From the NCBI GenBank assembly GCA_049587755.1, contig JBAVEN010000086.1, forward strand, positions 1 through 64,000: a DNA stretch of 64,000 nt, in the 5' to 3' direction. Both the position numbers and the translations under genes were made by a program. The notes under the pieces are model-generated. The model ran no database searches. It had not been told where the DNA came from and saw only the letters and a program-made list of their open reading frames with translations. Positions 18,760 to 26,273 of this stretch are shown piece by piece. Within the stretch, counting starts at the first letter, position 1, and the number at the start of each line of letters is the position of its first letter. Origin of the DNA: Bog-375 sp049587755. GTDB lineage: Bacteria > Acidobacteriota > Terriglobia > Bryobacterales > Bryobacteraceae.

Positions 18760-19398
18760 ATGCCTGATTTCTGCAGTTGCGGCGCCGAGCTTCCACCGGA
18801 TGCGTTGTTCTGCCACAAGTGCGGCAAGCCGCAGCGAGAGCTGCCGGAAGTGGCCGTCGCAGGGCCTGCGCCGGTTGTGCTGCGGCCGACCGAACCACAG
18901 CCGCCGCCGGTGCCGCTGGATTTCCGCAATCCTCTGGCGCTAAGGATTGCTTTACTGGTAGCCTTGGGCGCTACGGCCCTGTTCTTCGTTCTGCCGTTTG
19001 TCAATTGGCTAGCCGCAGGCTTCTTCGCGGCGTTCCTCTACCGGCGCAGAACGGGCTCGCTGCTGAATATCGGGGCGGGCGTGCGCATGGGTTGGATCAC
19101 GGGCCTGCTGGCTTTTGTGCCGGCCGCCATTATGTCGCTGGCGGTCGAGATTCCCTCCGCGCTCTCAGGGAAGCTCGCCGACACCTACCAGCAGCAGATG
19201 CGGAGCTTCCCGCTCCAAGACCCCGCCGCTGTCCAACGGGTCGCAGCGTTCGTGGCGACCGGCCCGGGCGTCGCAGCGGTGCTTGTGTTTACGCTCATCA
19301 CACTGTTCATCTTTATTACCTTTCTCAGCATGGCCGGCGGCGCGCTGGCGGCCAAGCTCAGCCAGGCTAGCCCGCCGCGGGGCGGGAGTAGCGCTTGA
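18760..19398 (+). CDS. zinc-ribbon membrane protein, unrecognised
   Basis: The product (212 residues) opens with a zinc ribbon, CSCGAELPPDALFCHKCGK, then a proline-rich linker and about four hydrophobic segments (near 65-95, 110-130, 180-205). This layout, a cytoplasmic zinc ribbon attached to a small membrane domain, is common among acidobacterial proteins of unknown function. ATG at 18760 is preferred; an in-frame TTG lies five codons upstream. Its 3' end overlaps the convergent EamA gene by 32 bp. Confidence 0.75.
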   Translation: MPDFCSCGAELPPDALFCHKCGKPQRELPEVAVAGPAPVVLRPTEPQPPPVPLDFRNPLALRIALLVALGATALFFVLPFVNWLAAGFFAAFLYRRRTGSLLNIGAGVRMGWITGLLAFVPAAIMSLAVEIPSALSGKLADTYQQQMRSFPLQDPAAVQRVAAFVATGPGVAAVLVFTLITLFIFITFLSMAGGALAAKLSQASPPRGGSSA

Positions 19399-20263
19399 CC
19401 AGCGCCACCGCCGCGAAAATCACCACCATCGCCGCCGATTCCCGCAGGCCGAACGGCTCGCGGTAGAACAGCCATCCCAGCGCCACCGCGACCACTGCAT
19501 TCACGTACGGGTAAATCGAAACCACAGCTACCGGCAGCCGGTCCATGGCGTAGACGAATGCGCTGTAGCCTACCAGCGAACCGAAGACCACCAGGTAGAG
19601 CAGGGCGCTAACGCCGCGCGTGCTCCAGTACATGCGATGGTGCGGGACCAGCAACGCAAAGGGCGCCATCGCCAGTGCGGCTGCCAGTTGGTGAATGCCA
19701 CCGGCCACCACCGGGTGAGCCTTGCCCGCGCGGCGCCGTTGATAGATGGAGCCGAACGACCAGCCGGCCATGCCGATTTGCAGGATCAGAAGGCCGATCA
19801 GCAGGCTGTGGCCGGCGCCTTGTGGGCCGCCGCCCGGCGTCACCAGCAGCGCCGCGCCTGCCAGACCGAGCGCCATCGCACCGATGGTCGGAGCGTGCAG
19901 GCTCACGCCGCCAGGCAGCAGCGCTTCCACCCCCACCATCCAGAACGGCGACATGGCCACGATCAGGCCGGCCATGCCGCTCGGGATGAGGGTCTCGGAG
20001 ACCACCAGCGCGCCGTTGCCGATGGTGATCGTTCCCAGGCCGGCTATGCAGGCTGCCGCCAACTCCCTCCCACGCGGAATGTGCAGGCCGCGGTACCAGG
20101 CAAACGCGAGCGTCAGCGTTCCGGATATCAAGTAGCGCACGGTGACCAGCGGGAGCGGCGGAAAGGTCTCGAGTGACATCCGTATGCCGAGGTAGGTGGT
20201 GCCCCAAAAGAAACACACCGCCGCCAGAGCCAGATACGGTTTGAACAGGGGATGCCGGGACAA
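19367..20263 (-). CDS. EamA/DMT-superfamily permease
   Basis: A 298-residue inner-membrane protein with about ten hydrophobic helices arranged as two EamA repeats; FFWGTTYLGIRMSLETFPPL in the first helix and the AVVAVALGWLFYREPFGLRE stretch near the end are typical of DMT-family metabolite exporters. Substrate unknown. The most upstream start is a TTG at 20263 that gives a natural N-terminus (MSRHPLFKPYLAL). Convergent with and overlapping the zinc-ribbon protein. Confidence 0.88.
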   Translation of the reverse strand: MSRHPLFKPYLALAAVCFFWGTTYLGIRMSLETFPPLPLVTVRYLISGTLTLAFAWYRGLHIPRGRELAAACIAGLGTITIGNGALVVSETLIPSGMAGLIVAMSPFWMVGVEALLPGGVSLHAPTIGAMALGLAGAALLVTPGGGPQGAGHSLLIGLLILQIGMAGWSFGSIYQRRRAGKAHPVVAGGIHQLAAALAMAPFALLVPHHRMYWSTRGVSALLYLVVFGSLVGYSAFVYAMDRLPVAVVSIYPYVNAVVAVALGWLFYREPFGLRESAAMVVIFAAVALVKRYSRPAAG

Positions 20264-20440
20264 CCCTCAGCTTAGCATCGGCGGCGCGGAGACAGTCTGC
20301 CGTGGAGGCGGATTCGCGAGACGCTCGGTAGCGCGGACGGTCTTGCCGCGGGTGTCTTCGTTTGGTGTGGGCTTGACCGCGGCTACTCCTCGGAAGGCGC
20401 CGCCAGACCGCTCCTGACCGGTTTTTCTTCCACCACCGGG

Positions 20441-20474
20441 AAAACACCGGCGGCAAGGACCGCCGGTGCTACCG
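20441..20474. repeat. dispersed palindromic repeat family A, copy 4
   Basis: Perfect 8-bp inverted repeat ACCGGCGG (20446-20453) / CCGCCGGT (20460-20467) with a 6-base CAAGGA loop, followed by GCTACCGG. Lies in the 244-bp gap between the EamA permease and suhB; no gene in that gap. Confidence 0.7.
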
Positions 20475-20507
20475 GACGCCACAGCTGCGTGCGCCCGCCC
20501 GCCCCCC

Positions 20508-21317
20508 CTACGGCACCGGCGGCAGGGGCACGCGCAGGCGGCCTTGGAAGATCTCGCCGAAGGCTTCGAGCACTTCGCCGTGCAGCGCGCCGTTATCGGC
20601 CAGCAGATGGTCGGATTGGGTCGGGCTGTGAGAAGCGCCGCGCATGTCGGAAACGCGGCCGCCGGCTTCGGTCACCAGCAGCGTGCCCGCCGCCACGTCC
20701 CAAGGCTTGAGGCCGAATTCCCAGAACAGGTCCAGGCGCCCGCATGCCACGAAGGCCAGATCGAGCGCCGCCGACCCGGTGCGGCGCACGCCGTGCGATG
20801 CCATCGCCAACTGGTAATAGAAGTGGATGTTCGCGTTGTGATGGCGCTTGCGGCTGGGAAATCCGGTTGACGCCAGGCTGTCGGCCAGCCGCCCGGTTTG
20901 GGAAACGTGAATGCGCCTGTTGTTCAGGTAAGCGCCAGCGCCGCGTTCGGCGGTGAACAACTCCTGGTGGATGGGATCGAACACCACGCCGGCCAGTATC
21001 TCGCCCGCGCGCGCCAGGCCGAGCGTCACATTGAAGGCAGGAAAACTGTGCGCGAAATTGGTGGTGCCGTCGAGCGGGTCCACGTACCAGCAGTATTCGG
21101 CTTGAGGGTTGTGGCCGCCGCCCTCTTCGGCGACGATTCCGTGGGAAGGGTAATGCGACCGCAGCCGCTCCACCACCAGCTTTTCGCTGGCGCGGTCGGC
21201 TTCCGTCACCAGGTCAAATTCGCCTTTGAGTTCAAACGCCACCCGCCGCTCGAAGTGGCCAGCCAGCAAGGCGCCGGCTTCGCGGGCGATTTCGACGGCT
21301 GTTTCGAGGTAGGACAT
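20508..21317 (-). CDS. suhB: inositol monophosphatase family protein
   Basis: Mg-dependent sugar/inositol phosphatase of the IMPase family; E. coli SuhB also acts in rRNA antitermination. The 269-residue product shows the metal-binding motifs EEGGG (the family GEE-type glutamates near residue 68-70), DPLDGTTNF and the late WDVAAGTLLVTEAGG. It is the last gene of a minus-strand run VWFA protein - Hfq-like frame - suhB. Confidence 0.93.
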   Translation of the reverse strand: MSYLETAVEIAREAGALLAGHFERRVAFELKGEFDLVTEADRASEKLVVERLRSHYPSHGIVAEEGGGHNPQAEYCWYVDPLDGTTNFAHSFPAFNVTLGLARAGEILAGVVFDPIHQELFTAERGAGAYLNNRRIHVSQTGRLADSLASTGFPSRKRHHNANIHFYYQLAMASHGVRRTGSAALDLAFVACGRLDLFWEFGLKPWDVAAGTLLVTEAGGRVSDMRGASHSPTQSDHLLADNGALHGEVLEAFGEIFQGRLRVPLPPVP

Positions 21318-21343
21318 GGGCGAGGAGCCGGCGGCCTCGGGGC

Positions 21344-21577
21344 CTAACCCTGTTCGACCACGTAGTTGATGTCGTGCTTGAAGATGAAAAGATTCGGCTG
21401 GCCCTGGCGGGTAATACGGATGAAGGAGTGGTCGTAATATTCGATCACGCCCGTCACCTCTTCGCCGCCGGCGAGTTTGACGCGCACGGGCGTTGCGTTC
21501 TCTATCAACTGCTTGAGGTACTTGACCTCTTCCAGTGTGTGCTCCGGCGCGCGCGCGGACTTTGGCTGTTGTGTCGT
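21344..21577 (-). CDS. Hfq-like RNA chaperone with no canonical start codon
   Basis: An 80-codon open frame reads as an Sm-like Hfq protein: helix EEVKYLKQLIENATPVRVKL, Sm1 strand pair GGEEVTGVIEYYDHSFIRIT and the Sm2-type NLFIFKHDINYV, the counterpart of the YKHAIS motif of Hfq. It begins right after, and in frame with, the TAG of the upstream VWFA gene. There is no ATG or GTG anywhere in it before the Sm fold, and the only TTG is inside the helix. The best ribosome-binding site, TTAGGAG, overlaps that stop codon and is 6 bases from an ACG (21577), used here as start; a CTG at 21535 is an alternative. It may be translated from a rare start, by read-through, or be a start-less gene. Confidence 0.7.
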   Translation of the reverse strand, partial: TTQQPKSARAPEHTLEEVKYLKQLIENATPVRVKLAGGEEVTGVIEYYDHSFIRITRQGQPNLFIFKHDINYVVEQG

Positions 21578-21586
21578 ACGCTTCTC

Positions 21587-22543
21587 CTAACGCTTCTTCC
21601 GGCTCTCGGGTTTCAGCGTAACCTGCGCCGCCGGCGAACCCGTATTAGCCTCGGCTTCCCCATAATAGCCGTTGCGCGCCGAGGCCCGCAATTCAGGAGA
21701 TTTGAGCCGCACTTCCAGCTTGTGAAAACTGTCCTTGGTGAGCGGCACATCGTGCGGGTAGAAGCCCAGCAGGTACTCGGTGCGCAGCTCGGCGATGATG
21801 GAGCTGAAGGCGTGGTCGAGCTGCGGTCCCTCCGAGAGCAGGAAGGTGCGGCCGCCGGTGCCTTCCGCCATGAACTCCAGGGCGTGCTCGCCGCCGATGT
21901 TGCGTCCCGCGTCGTTGGTGATCGGCATCACAATCACCGGATAAATCACCGCGTCGGCCAATTGCGCCGCTTCGAGCGCCCGGTGACTGTCGATCTTGCT
22001 GGTGGTCTCACCGCCATCGCTCACCAGCACCAGCGCCTTGCGGCCCTCGCGCAACTCCAGGTCGCGCGATGCCAGCCAGATGGCGTCATAGAGAGAAGTT
22101 CCGGCAGAGCCGTGAAGCTGGCGCAGCATGGCCTCCAGAGACACGATGTTGTGAGTGTAGTTGTGCACCTGCGTCACCAGATCGTCGAAGGTGTAGAGCG
22201 ACACCTGGTCCTGGGGGTTGCGGTCCGAAAGCAGGGCGCGGATGAAGCGCACGGCGGAATCGGTTTCGAACTTCAGATCCTGGTTGGTAGAGCCGCTGAC
22301 ATCCACCAGCAGCGCCACTGAGAGCGGTTGGTTGGTCTCGCGCTCGAAGACCGCCACGTCCTGGCGCACGCCGTTGTCGAAGACTTCGAAGTCGTCCTTA
22401 CCCAGCGAGCCCACCAACTGGCCGGCGCGATTCTTCACCGTGGTCACAATGTGCACCAGGTTGACTTTGACTGGAATGACGAGATCCTGGGCGGCCAGCG
22501 GCGCCAGCACCAGCCCGGCCACAAGCGCCGCGCAGCAGATCAT
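21587..22543 (-). CDS. secreted VWFA-domain protein
   Basis: A von Willebrand factor type A protein of the acidobacterial VWFA-related family. From the ATG at 22543 the product is about 318 residues: signal peptide (ICCAALVAGLVLAPLAAQ), an N-terminal segment with VTTVKNRAGQLVGSLGKDDF, the MIDAS motif DVSGSTN, and a second metal-site DGGETTS. Role is probably metal-dependent protein binding in the periplasm. The frame stays open to 22708, but the extra N-terminus is encoded by a dispersed repeat and is unlikely to be translated. The stop TAG overlaps the ribosome-binding site of the Hfq-like frame. Confidence 0.88.
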   Translation of the reverse strand: MICCAALVAGLVLAPLAAQDLVIPVKVNLVHIVTTVKNRAGQLVGSLGKDDFEVFDNGVRQDVAVFERETNQPLSVALLVDVSGSTNQDLKFETDSAVRFIRALLSDRNPQDQVSLYTFDDLVTQVHNYTHNIVSLEAMLRQLHGSAGTSLYDAIWLASRDLELREGRKALVLVSDGGETTSKIDSHRALEAAQLADAVIYPVIVMPITNDAGRNIGGEHALEFMAEGTGGRTFLLSEGPQLDHAFSSIIAELRTEYLLGFYPHDVPLTKDSFHKLEVRLKSPELRASARNGYYGEAEANTGSPAAQVTLKPESRKKR

Positions 22544-22559
22544 TTGGGTCGCGCGGGGA

Positions 22560-22646
22560 ACCACTCCCTCACGGTCGTGACTCAGATCGGAGCCGCGACC
22601 TTCAGGGAGCGATCTCCCAGCAGCGCCGAATGCGGGAGCGGCTGAA
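22560..22646. repeat. probable dispersed repeat between moaDE and the VWFA gene
   Basis: The stretch CACGGTCGTGACTCAGATCG then GAGCCGCGACCTTCAGGGAG sits between two genes and reads through as an artificial N-terminus of the VWFA frame. I recall comparable sequences between acidobacterial genes; only one clear copy is in this window, so repeat status is from memory. Confidence 0.35.
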
Positions 22647-23369
22647 CTACCGCGCCAGAGGGACATCTTGGTCCCACGCTCCTTCCGCCCAGACCTCGCC
22701 ATCGGCAAAGTGCTCTTTTTTCCAGATGGGCACTCGCTTCTTGAGGCGGTTGATGCCCTCGAGCGCGGCCTCGAACGCGGGGCGCCGGTGAGCCGCAGTG
22801 ACCACCACCGCCACGCTGGTTTCCCCCACTAGCAGACGGCCCAAACGGTGCGCCATGGCAACATGCTCGAGATCGAAAGCGGAGGCCAGCTCGCGGCCGA
22901 TTTCCGCCATGGTCCGCAGCGCCATCGGCTCATAGCCCTCGTAATCGAGATAAAGCGTGCGCCGGCCGCCGGTATGATTGCGGACAGTGCCTTCGAACGT
23001 CACCACCGCGCCTTCGCTGCCCTGGAGCAGCCGGGCCGCCAGGCGACGCGCATCGAGTGATCGGTAGGTGATGGCGAAATAGTTGCCGGCCTCTTCGATT
23101 TCCAGCCCGTCTACAGGTTGTTCCGAGCCGCCGCTGACCGGCGGCAGGAGCGCGATTTCATCGCCTTCGGCAATCTTCGTGGCCGGCTCGGCGAACGAGC
23201 GATTCCGCGCCACTACGATGCTCCCAGCCATTTTCCCGATGGCCGGAGAGAGCGCTGCGTACCGATCCAGCACGGCGCGCAGATCGGCGCCGTCGGCGAA
23301 CTCGGCGTCCTCCGAGCCGCGGCCGACCAGGTCCTTCAAGACACCGAAGAACAACACACGCGCGCGCAT
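22647..23369 (-). CDS. MoaD-MoaE fusion, molybdopterin synthase
   Basis: Both subunits of molybdopterin synthase in one 240-residue chain. Residues 1-81 are a MoaD ubiquitin fold ending PVSGG; residues about 95-240 are MoaE, with FEGTVRNHTGGRRT, AMAHRLGRLLVGETSVAVVV and the catalytic-lysine segment KKRVPIWKKEHF. MoaD works through thiocarboxylation of its free terminal Gly-Gly, which here is internal (80-81), so processing after Gly81 is expected, as reported for mycobacterial MoaX. No other moa gene is adjacent. Confidence 0.93.
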   Translation of the reverse strand: MRARVLFFGVLKDLVGRGSEDAEFADGADLRAVLDRYAALSPAIGKMAGSIVVARNRSFAEPATKIAEGDEIALLPPVSGGSEQPVDGLEIEEAGNYFAITYRSLDARRLAARLLQGSEGAVVTFEGTVRNHTGGRRTLYLDYEGYEPMALRTMAEIGRELASAFDLEHVAMAHRLGRLLVGETSVAVVVTAAHRRPAFEAALEGINRLKKRVPIWKKEHFADGEVWAEGAWDQDVPLAR

Positions 23370-23686
23370 CTGTATCGGATGGAATTCTCAGTCTATCAGA
23401 CGGTTGCGGCCGATTCTCCGTTGCGCCCTTGTCGCTCGTGAAACACCCCGAATGGCGGCCAACCCGGCGCCGGAAGCCGGCTTCCAGTCGTGGCGCGGGC
23501 TGTTTTGGCGCGCCGCTGCTGCTAATCGGCCTCTGGAGTTTCCGCTTTTCGCGAGAGGGCTGTAGCGCCGGCGGTCTTTGCCGCCGGTCCTTGGAGTGCC
23601 GCGCGTGGTGGGCCAGGATGAATCCTGCGCGGGCCGGGCACGAGCCGCCCCTACGGTTGCGCCGGGTTACAATCGCAATTTCTCCC
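23370..23686. other. divergent intergenic region with a palindromic repeat
   Basis: 317 bases without a supportable gene, between moaDE and a thioesterase. Contains family A repeat copy 5 (23561-23591) and, at the right end, the -10-like TACAAT of the thioesterase gene. The segment 23590-23660 (GGGCCAGGATGAATCCTGCG core) is another short imperfect palindrome. Confidence 0.5.
23561..23591. repeat. dispersed palindromic repeat family A, copy 5
   Basis: TGTAGCGCCGGCGGTCTTTG then CCGCCGGTCCT: the same hairpin as copy 4 in the opposite orientation (GCCGGCGG / CCGCCGGT). Confidence 0.7.
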
Positions 23687-24097
23687 ATGACACCGACTTC
23701 CGAGACCCGCCTGCGCGTGCGATACGCCGAAACCGATCAGATGGGCGTGGTTTATTACTCCAATTATTTGGTTTGGATGGAGGTGGGTCGCGTCGACTTA
23801 TGCAAAGCGTGCGGCTTCAACTACCGCGACATGGAAAACGAAGACGGAGTGGCGCTGGCGGTAGCCGAGGCGCAGTGCCGGTACCGCGCCCCGGCGCGCT
23901 TCGACGACGAGGTGATTGTCAAAACCTGGATCGCTGAGGCCAACTCGCGAGTGGTTACCTTCGCCTACGAAATGCGGCTGGCCGATTCCGAAACCGTGCT
24001 CGCCACCGGCTCCACGCGGCACGTGTTCGTCAACCGCACCATGGGGCGTACCCGGATGCCGGCAAAGTATCACCGGCTGTTCGGCCTGACCGAATAG
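23687..24097 (+). CDS. acyl-CoA thioesterase, YbgC/4-hydroxybenzoyl-CoA type
   Basis: Hotdog-fold thioesterase of 136 residues hydrolysing acyl-CoA. The catalytic Asp is in the family motif YAETDQMGVVYYSNYLVWME near residue 12-31, and the hot-dog helix follows. ATG at 23687 matches the family N-terminus; the frame is open far upstream but that part is repeat sequence. A TACAAT at 23668-23673 lies 13 bases before the start and no ribosome-binding site is seen. In proteobacteria ybgC belongs to tol-pal; no tol genes are here. Confidence 0.9.
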   Translation: MTPTSETRLRVRYAETDQMGVVYYSNYLVWMEVGRVDLCKACGFNYRDMENEDGVALAVAEAQCRYRAPARFDDEVIVKTWIAEANSRVVTFAYEMRLADSETVLATGSTRHVFVNRTMGRTRMPAKYHRLFGLTE

Positions 24098-24182
24098 CGC
24101 TGGCTCACCGCGCGACGGTTGCCGGGCGCTTTCCGCCGCCATTGACGCCGCCCGGCCCGCCTGCTTAACTGGAAACAGTTCC

Positions 24183-26075
24183 ATGGCAGGTGTCGGACAA
24201 CCATCGCTGTCGCTTGCCGACGTGCATTCCACCGTCGACATTTCCCAGATCTCTTTCTGGCGCCGCATGTTCGCCTTCGCAGGGCCGGCCTACCTGGTAA
24301 GCGTCGGCTATATGGACCCGGGCAACTGGGCTACCGACTTGGAAGGCGGCGCGCGCTTCGGCTACCGCTTGCTTTGGGTGCTGGTGATGTCGAACGCCAT
24401 GGCCATCCTGCTGCAAACGCTGAGCGCGCGGCTCGGCATCGTCAACGGGCGCGACCTGGCGCAGGCCTGCCGGGAGGCTTATCCGCGATCCCTGAGTTTC
24501 GCTCTGTGGATTCTGTCGGAAATTGCTATCGCGGCCTGCGACCTGGCCGAGGTGCTGGGCGCCGCGATTGCGCTCAACCTGCTGTTCCACATCCCGCTGC
24601 TCATCGGCGTGATTCTCACCGCCTCCGACACGCTGCTGCTGCTCTGGTTTCAAAGCTTCGGCATTCGCGCCATCGAGGCCTTTATCCTGTCCTTGATCAC
24701 GGTGATGGCGGCCTGCTTCTGCATCGAGCTTTTCTGGGCCCGCCCGGCGGCCGGCGAGCTGTTCGCCGGCCTGGCGCCGCGCCTCAATCGCAGCAGCCTC
24801 TACCTGGCGGTCACCATCCTCGGTGCTACCGTCATGCCGCACAACATGTATCTGCATTCGGCCCTGGTGCAGACGCGCAACATCGGCCGCACCGAATCCG
24901 CCAAGCGCATGGCGTGCCGGTTCAACCTGATCGATTCGGCGGTGGCGCTGAACGGCGCCATGTTCGTCAACTGCGCCATCCTGGTGCTGGCGGCGGCCGT
25001 GTTCTTCAAGCGCGGCATCATCGTCACCGAGATTCAGCAGGCGCACGTGCTGCTGGTTCCATTGCTGGGTGCCAGCATGGCGGGGGTGCTGTTCGCGGTG
25101 GCGCTGCTTTGCTCCGGCCAGTCTTCCACTCTCACCGGAACCATGGCGGGCCAGGTGGTGATGGAAGGCTTTCTGAATATCCGCATGCGGCCCTGGCTGC
25201 GCCGCCTGATCACGCGTACGCTGGCCGTCATTCCAGCCGCGCTCACCATCTATTTCGCCGGAGACCAGGCCACCCTCGGGCTACTGCTGTTGAGCCAGGC
25301 GATCTTGAGCATGCAGTTGCCGTTCGCGATCGTCCCCCTGATTCACTTCACCAGCGACCGCGCCCGCATGGGCTCGTTCGCCAACGCCGGGTGGGTGCGC
25401 TGGCTATCCTGGATCACGGCCGCCGTCGTGATCGGTCTCAACACGTGGCTGGCCTACGATTCCATTGAAGGCTGGCTGGCCGGCGCGGGAGCCTGGCGAG
25501 GCCTGGTCGGAACCGTCGCCATCTCCATCTCCGCGGGGCTGGCGATTCTGCTCCTCTGGGTGACGTTCGAGCCCCTCATCAGCGGACGGAAGCGCGGGCG
25601 CGCCGCCGTGGTGTTCCCCGAGACCGAGGGCGCCGCCGCCGCAACGCCTGTGTACCACCGCATCCTGGTCCCGCTGGACCACACGGCCCTCGACCTGCTC
25701 GCCATCAGCCACGCCGCCGCCATGGCCAAACTATACGGCGCCAAGCTCTACCTGCTGCACGTGGAAGAAGGAGTCACCAGCCAGATTTACGGCGGCGAGT
25801 CCTCGACTGCCGAGGTGGAAGCTGGCCAGGCGTATCTCGACCGCATCGCGCGATCCCTGCAAGGCCAGGGCATTGCGGTGGAGACGGCGATCCTCTATTC
25901 GACTTCGCCCGGCAAGGAGATCGTGCGTTATGCGCGCGAAATCCAGCCCGACCTCTTGATTATGGGCGCCCACGGCCATGGCGGCCTGAAAGACCTGATC
26001 TTCGGCACCACGATCAGCCCTGTGCGCCACAACCTGGATATCCCGGTGCTGATCGTGCGGCCAGGCAAGGGGTGA
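24183..26075 (+). CDS. Nramp-family metal transporter fused to a UspA domain
   Basis: Residues 1-460 are an Nramp (MntH-like) divalent metal:proton symporter with about eleven membrane helices, the helix-1 motif DPGN (45-48) and the helix-6 motif MPHN (218-221), the two metal-coordinating sites for Mn/Fe. After a short linker, residues about 487-630 form a universal stress protein domain: YHRILVPLDHT, then the ATP-binding glycine motif GAHGHGGLKDLIFGTTISP. The Usp domain would be cytoplasmic and could gate transport by nucleotide binding; that is inference. Start MAGVGQPSLS at 24183. No mntR/fur-type regulator is adjacent. Confidence 0.93.
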   Translation: MAGVGQPSLSLADVHSTVDISQISFWRRMFAFAGPAYLVSVGYMDPGNWATDLEGGARFGYRLLWVLVMSNAMAILLQTLSARLGIVNGRDLAQACREAYPRSLSFALWILSEIAIAACDLAEVLGAAIALNLLFHIPLLIGVILTASDTLLLLWFQSFGIRAIEAFILSLITVMAACFCIELFWARPAAGELFAGLAPRLNRSSLYLAVTILGATVMPHNMYLHSALVQTRNIGRTESAKRMACRFNLIDSAVALNGAMFVNCAILVLAAAVFFKRGIIVTEIQQAHVLLVPLLGASMAGVLFAVALLCSGQSSTLTGTMAGQVVMEGFLNIRMRPWLRRLITRTLAVIPAALTIYFAGDQATLGLLLLSQAILSMQLPFAIVPLIHFTSDRARMGSFANAGWVRWLSWITAAVVIGLNTWLAYDSIEGWLAGAGAWRGLVGTVAISISAGLAILLLWVTFEPLISGRKRGRAAVVFPETEGAAAATPVYHRILVPLDHTALDLLAISHAAAMAKLYGAKLYLLHVEEGVTSQIYGGESSTAEVEAGQAYLDRIARSLQGQGIAVETAILYSTSPGKEIVRYAREIQPDLLIMGAHGHGGLKDLIFGTTISPVRHNLDIPVLIVRPGKG

Positions 26076-26185
26076 AGATGACCACTGAAGTGCGGTCAAG
26101 TCGTGGCGCAGGCTGTCGAGCCTGATGAGCCGAGATTCGTCTGGCCTTTTCCGGCCGCCAACAAAGCGAACAGTATCACGCCTGG

Positions 26186-26223
26186 TCCCAGCGCTCACGC
26201 GCTAGGCTATGATCCTTCGCCGC
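26186..26223. repeat. dispersed repeat family C, copy 2
   Basis: TCCCAGCGCTCACGCGCTAG then GCTATGATCCTTCGCCGC, matching 15593-15630 at most positions. It is in the 198-bp gap between the Nramp-Usp gene and the TonB receptor; nothing else is recognised in the gap. Confidence 0.6.
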
Positions 26224-26273
26224 ACCGGCTGGTCCCAGCGGGCCGCCAGGATATCCACCCCAACCGCCCGCCT

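Noticed and set aside
22544..22708. N-terminal extension of the VWFA protein
   Set aside because: Encoded by repeat-like sequence; a signal peptide starts only at 22543.
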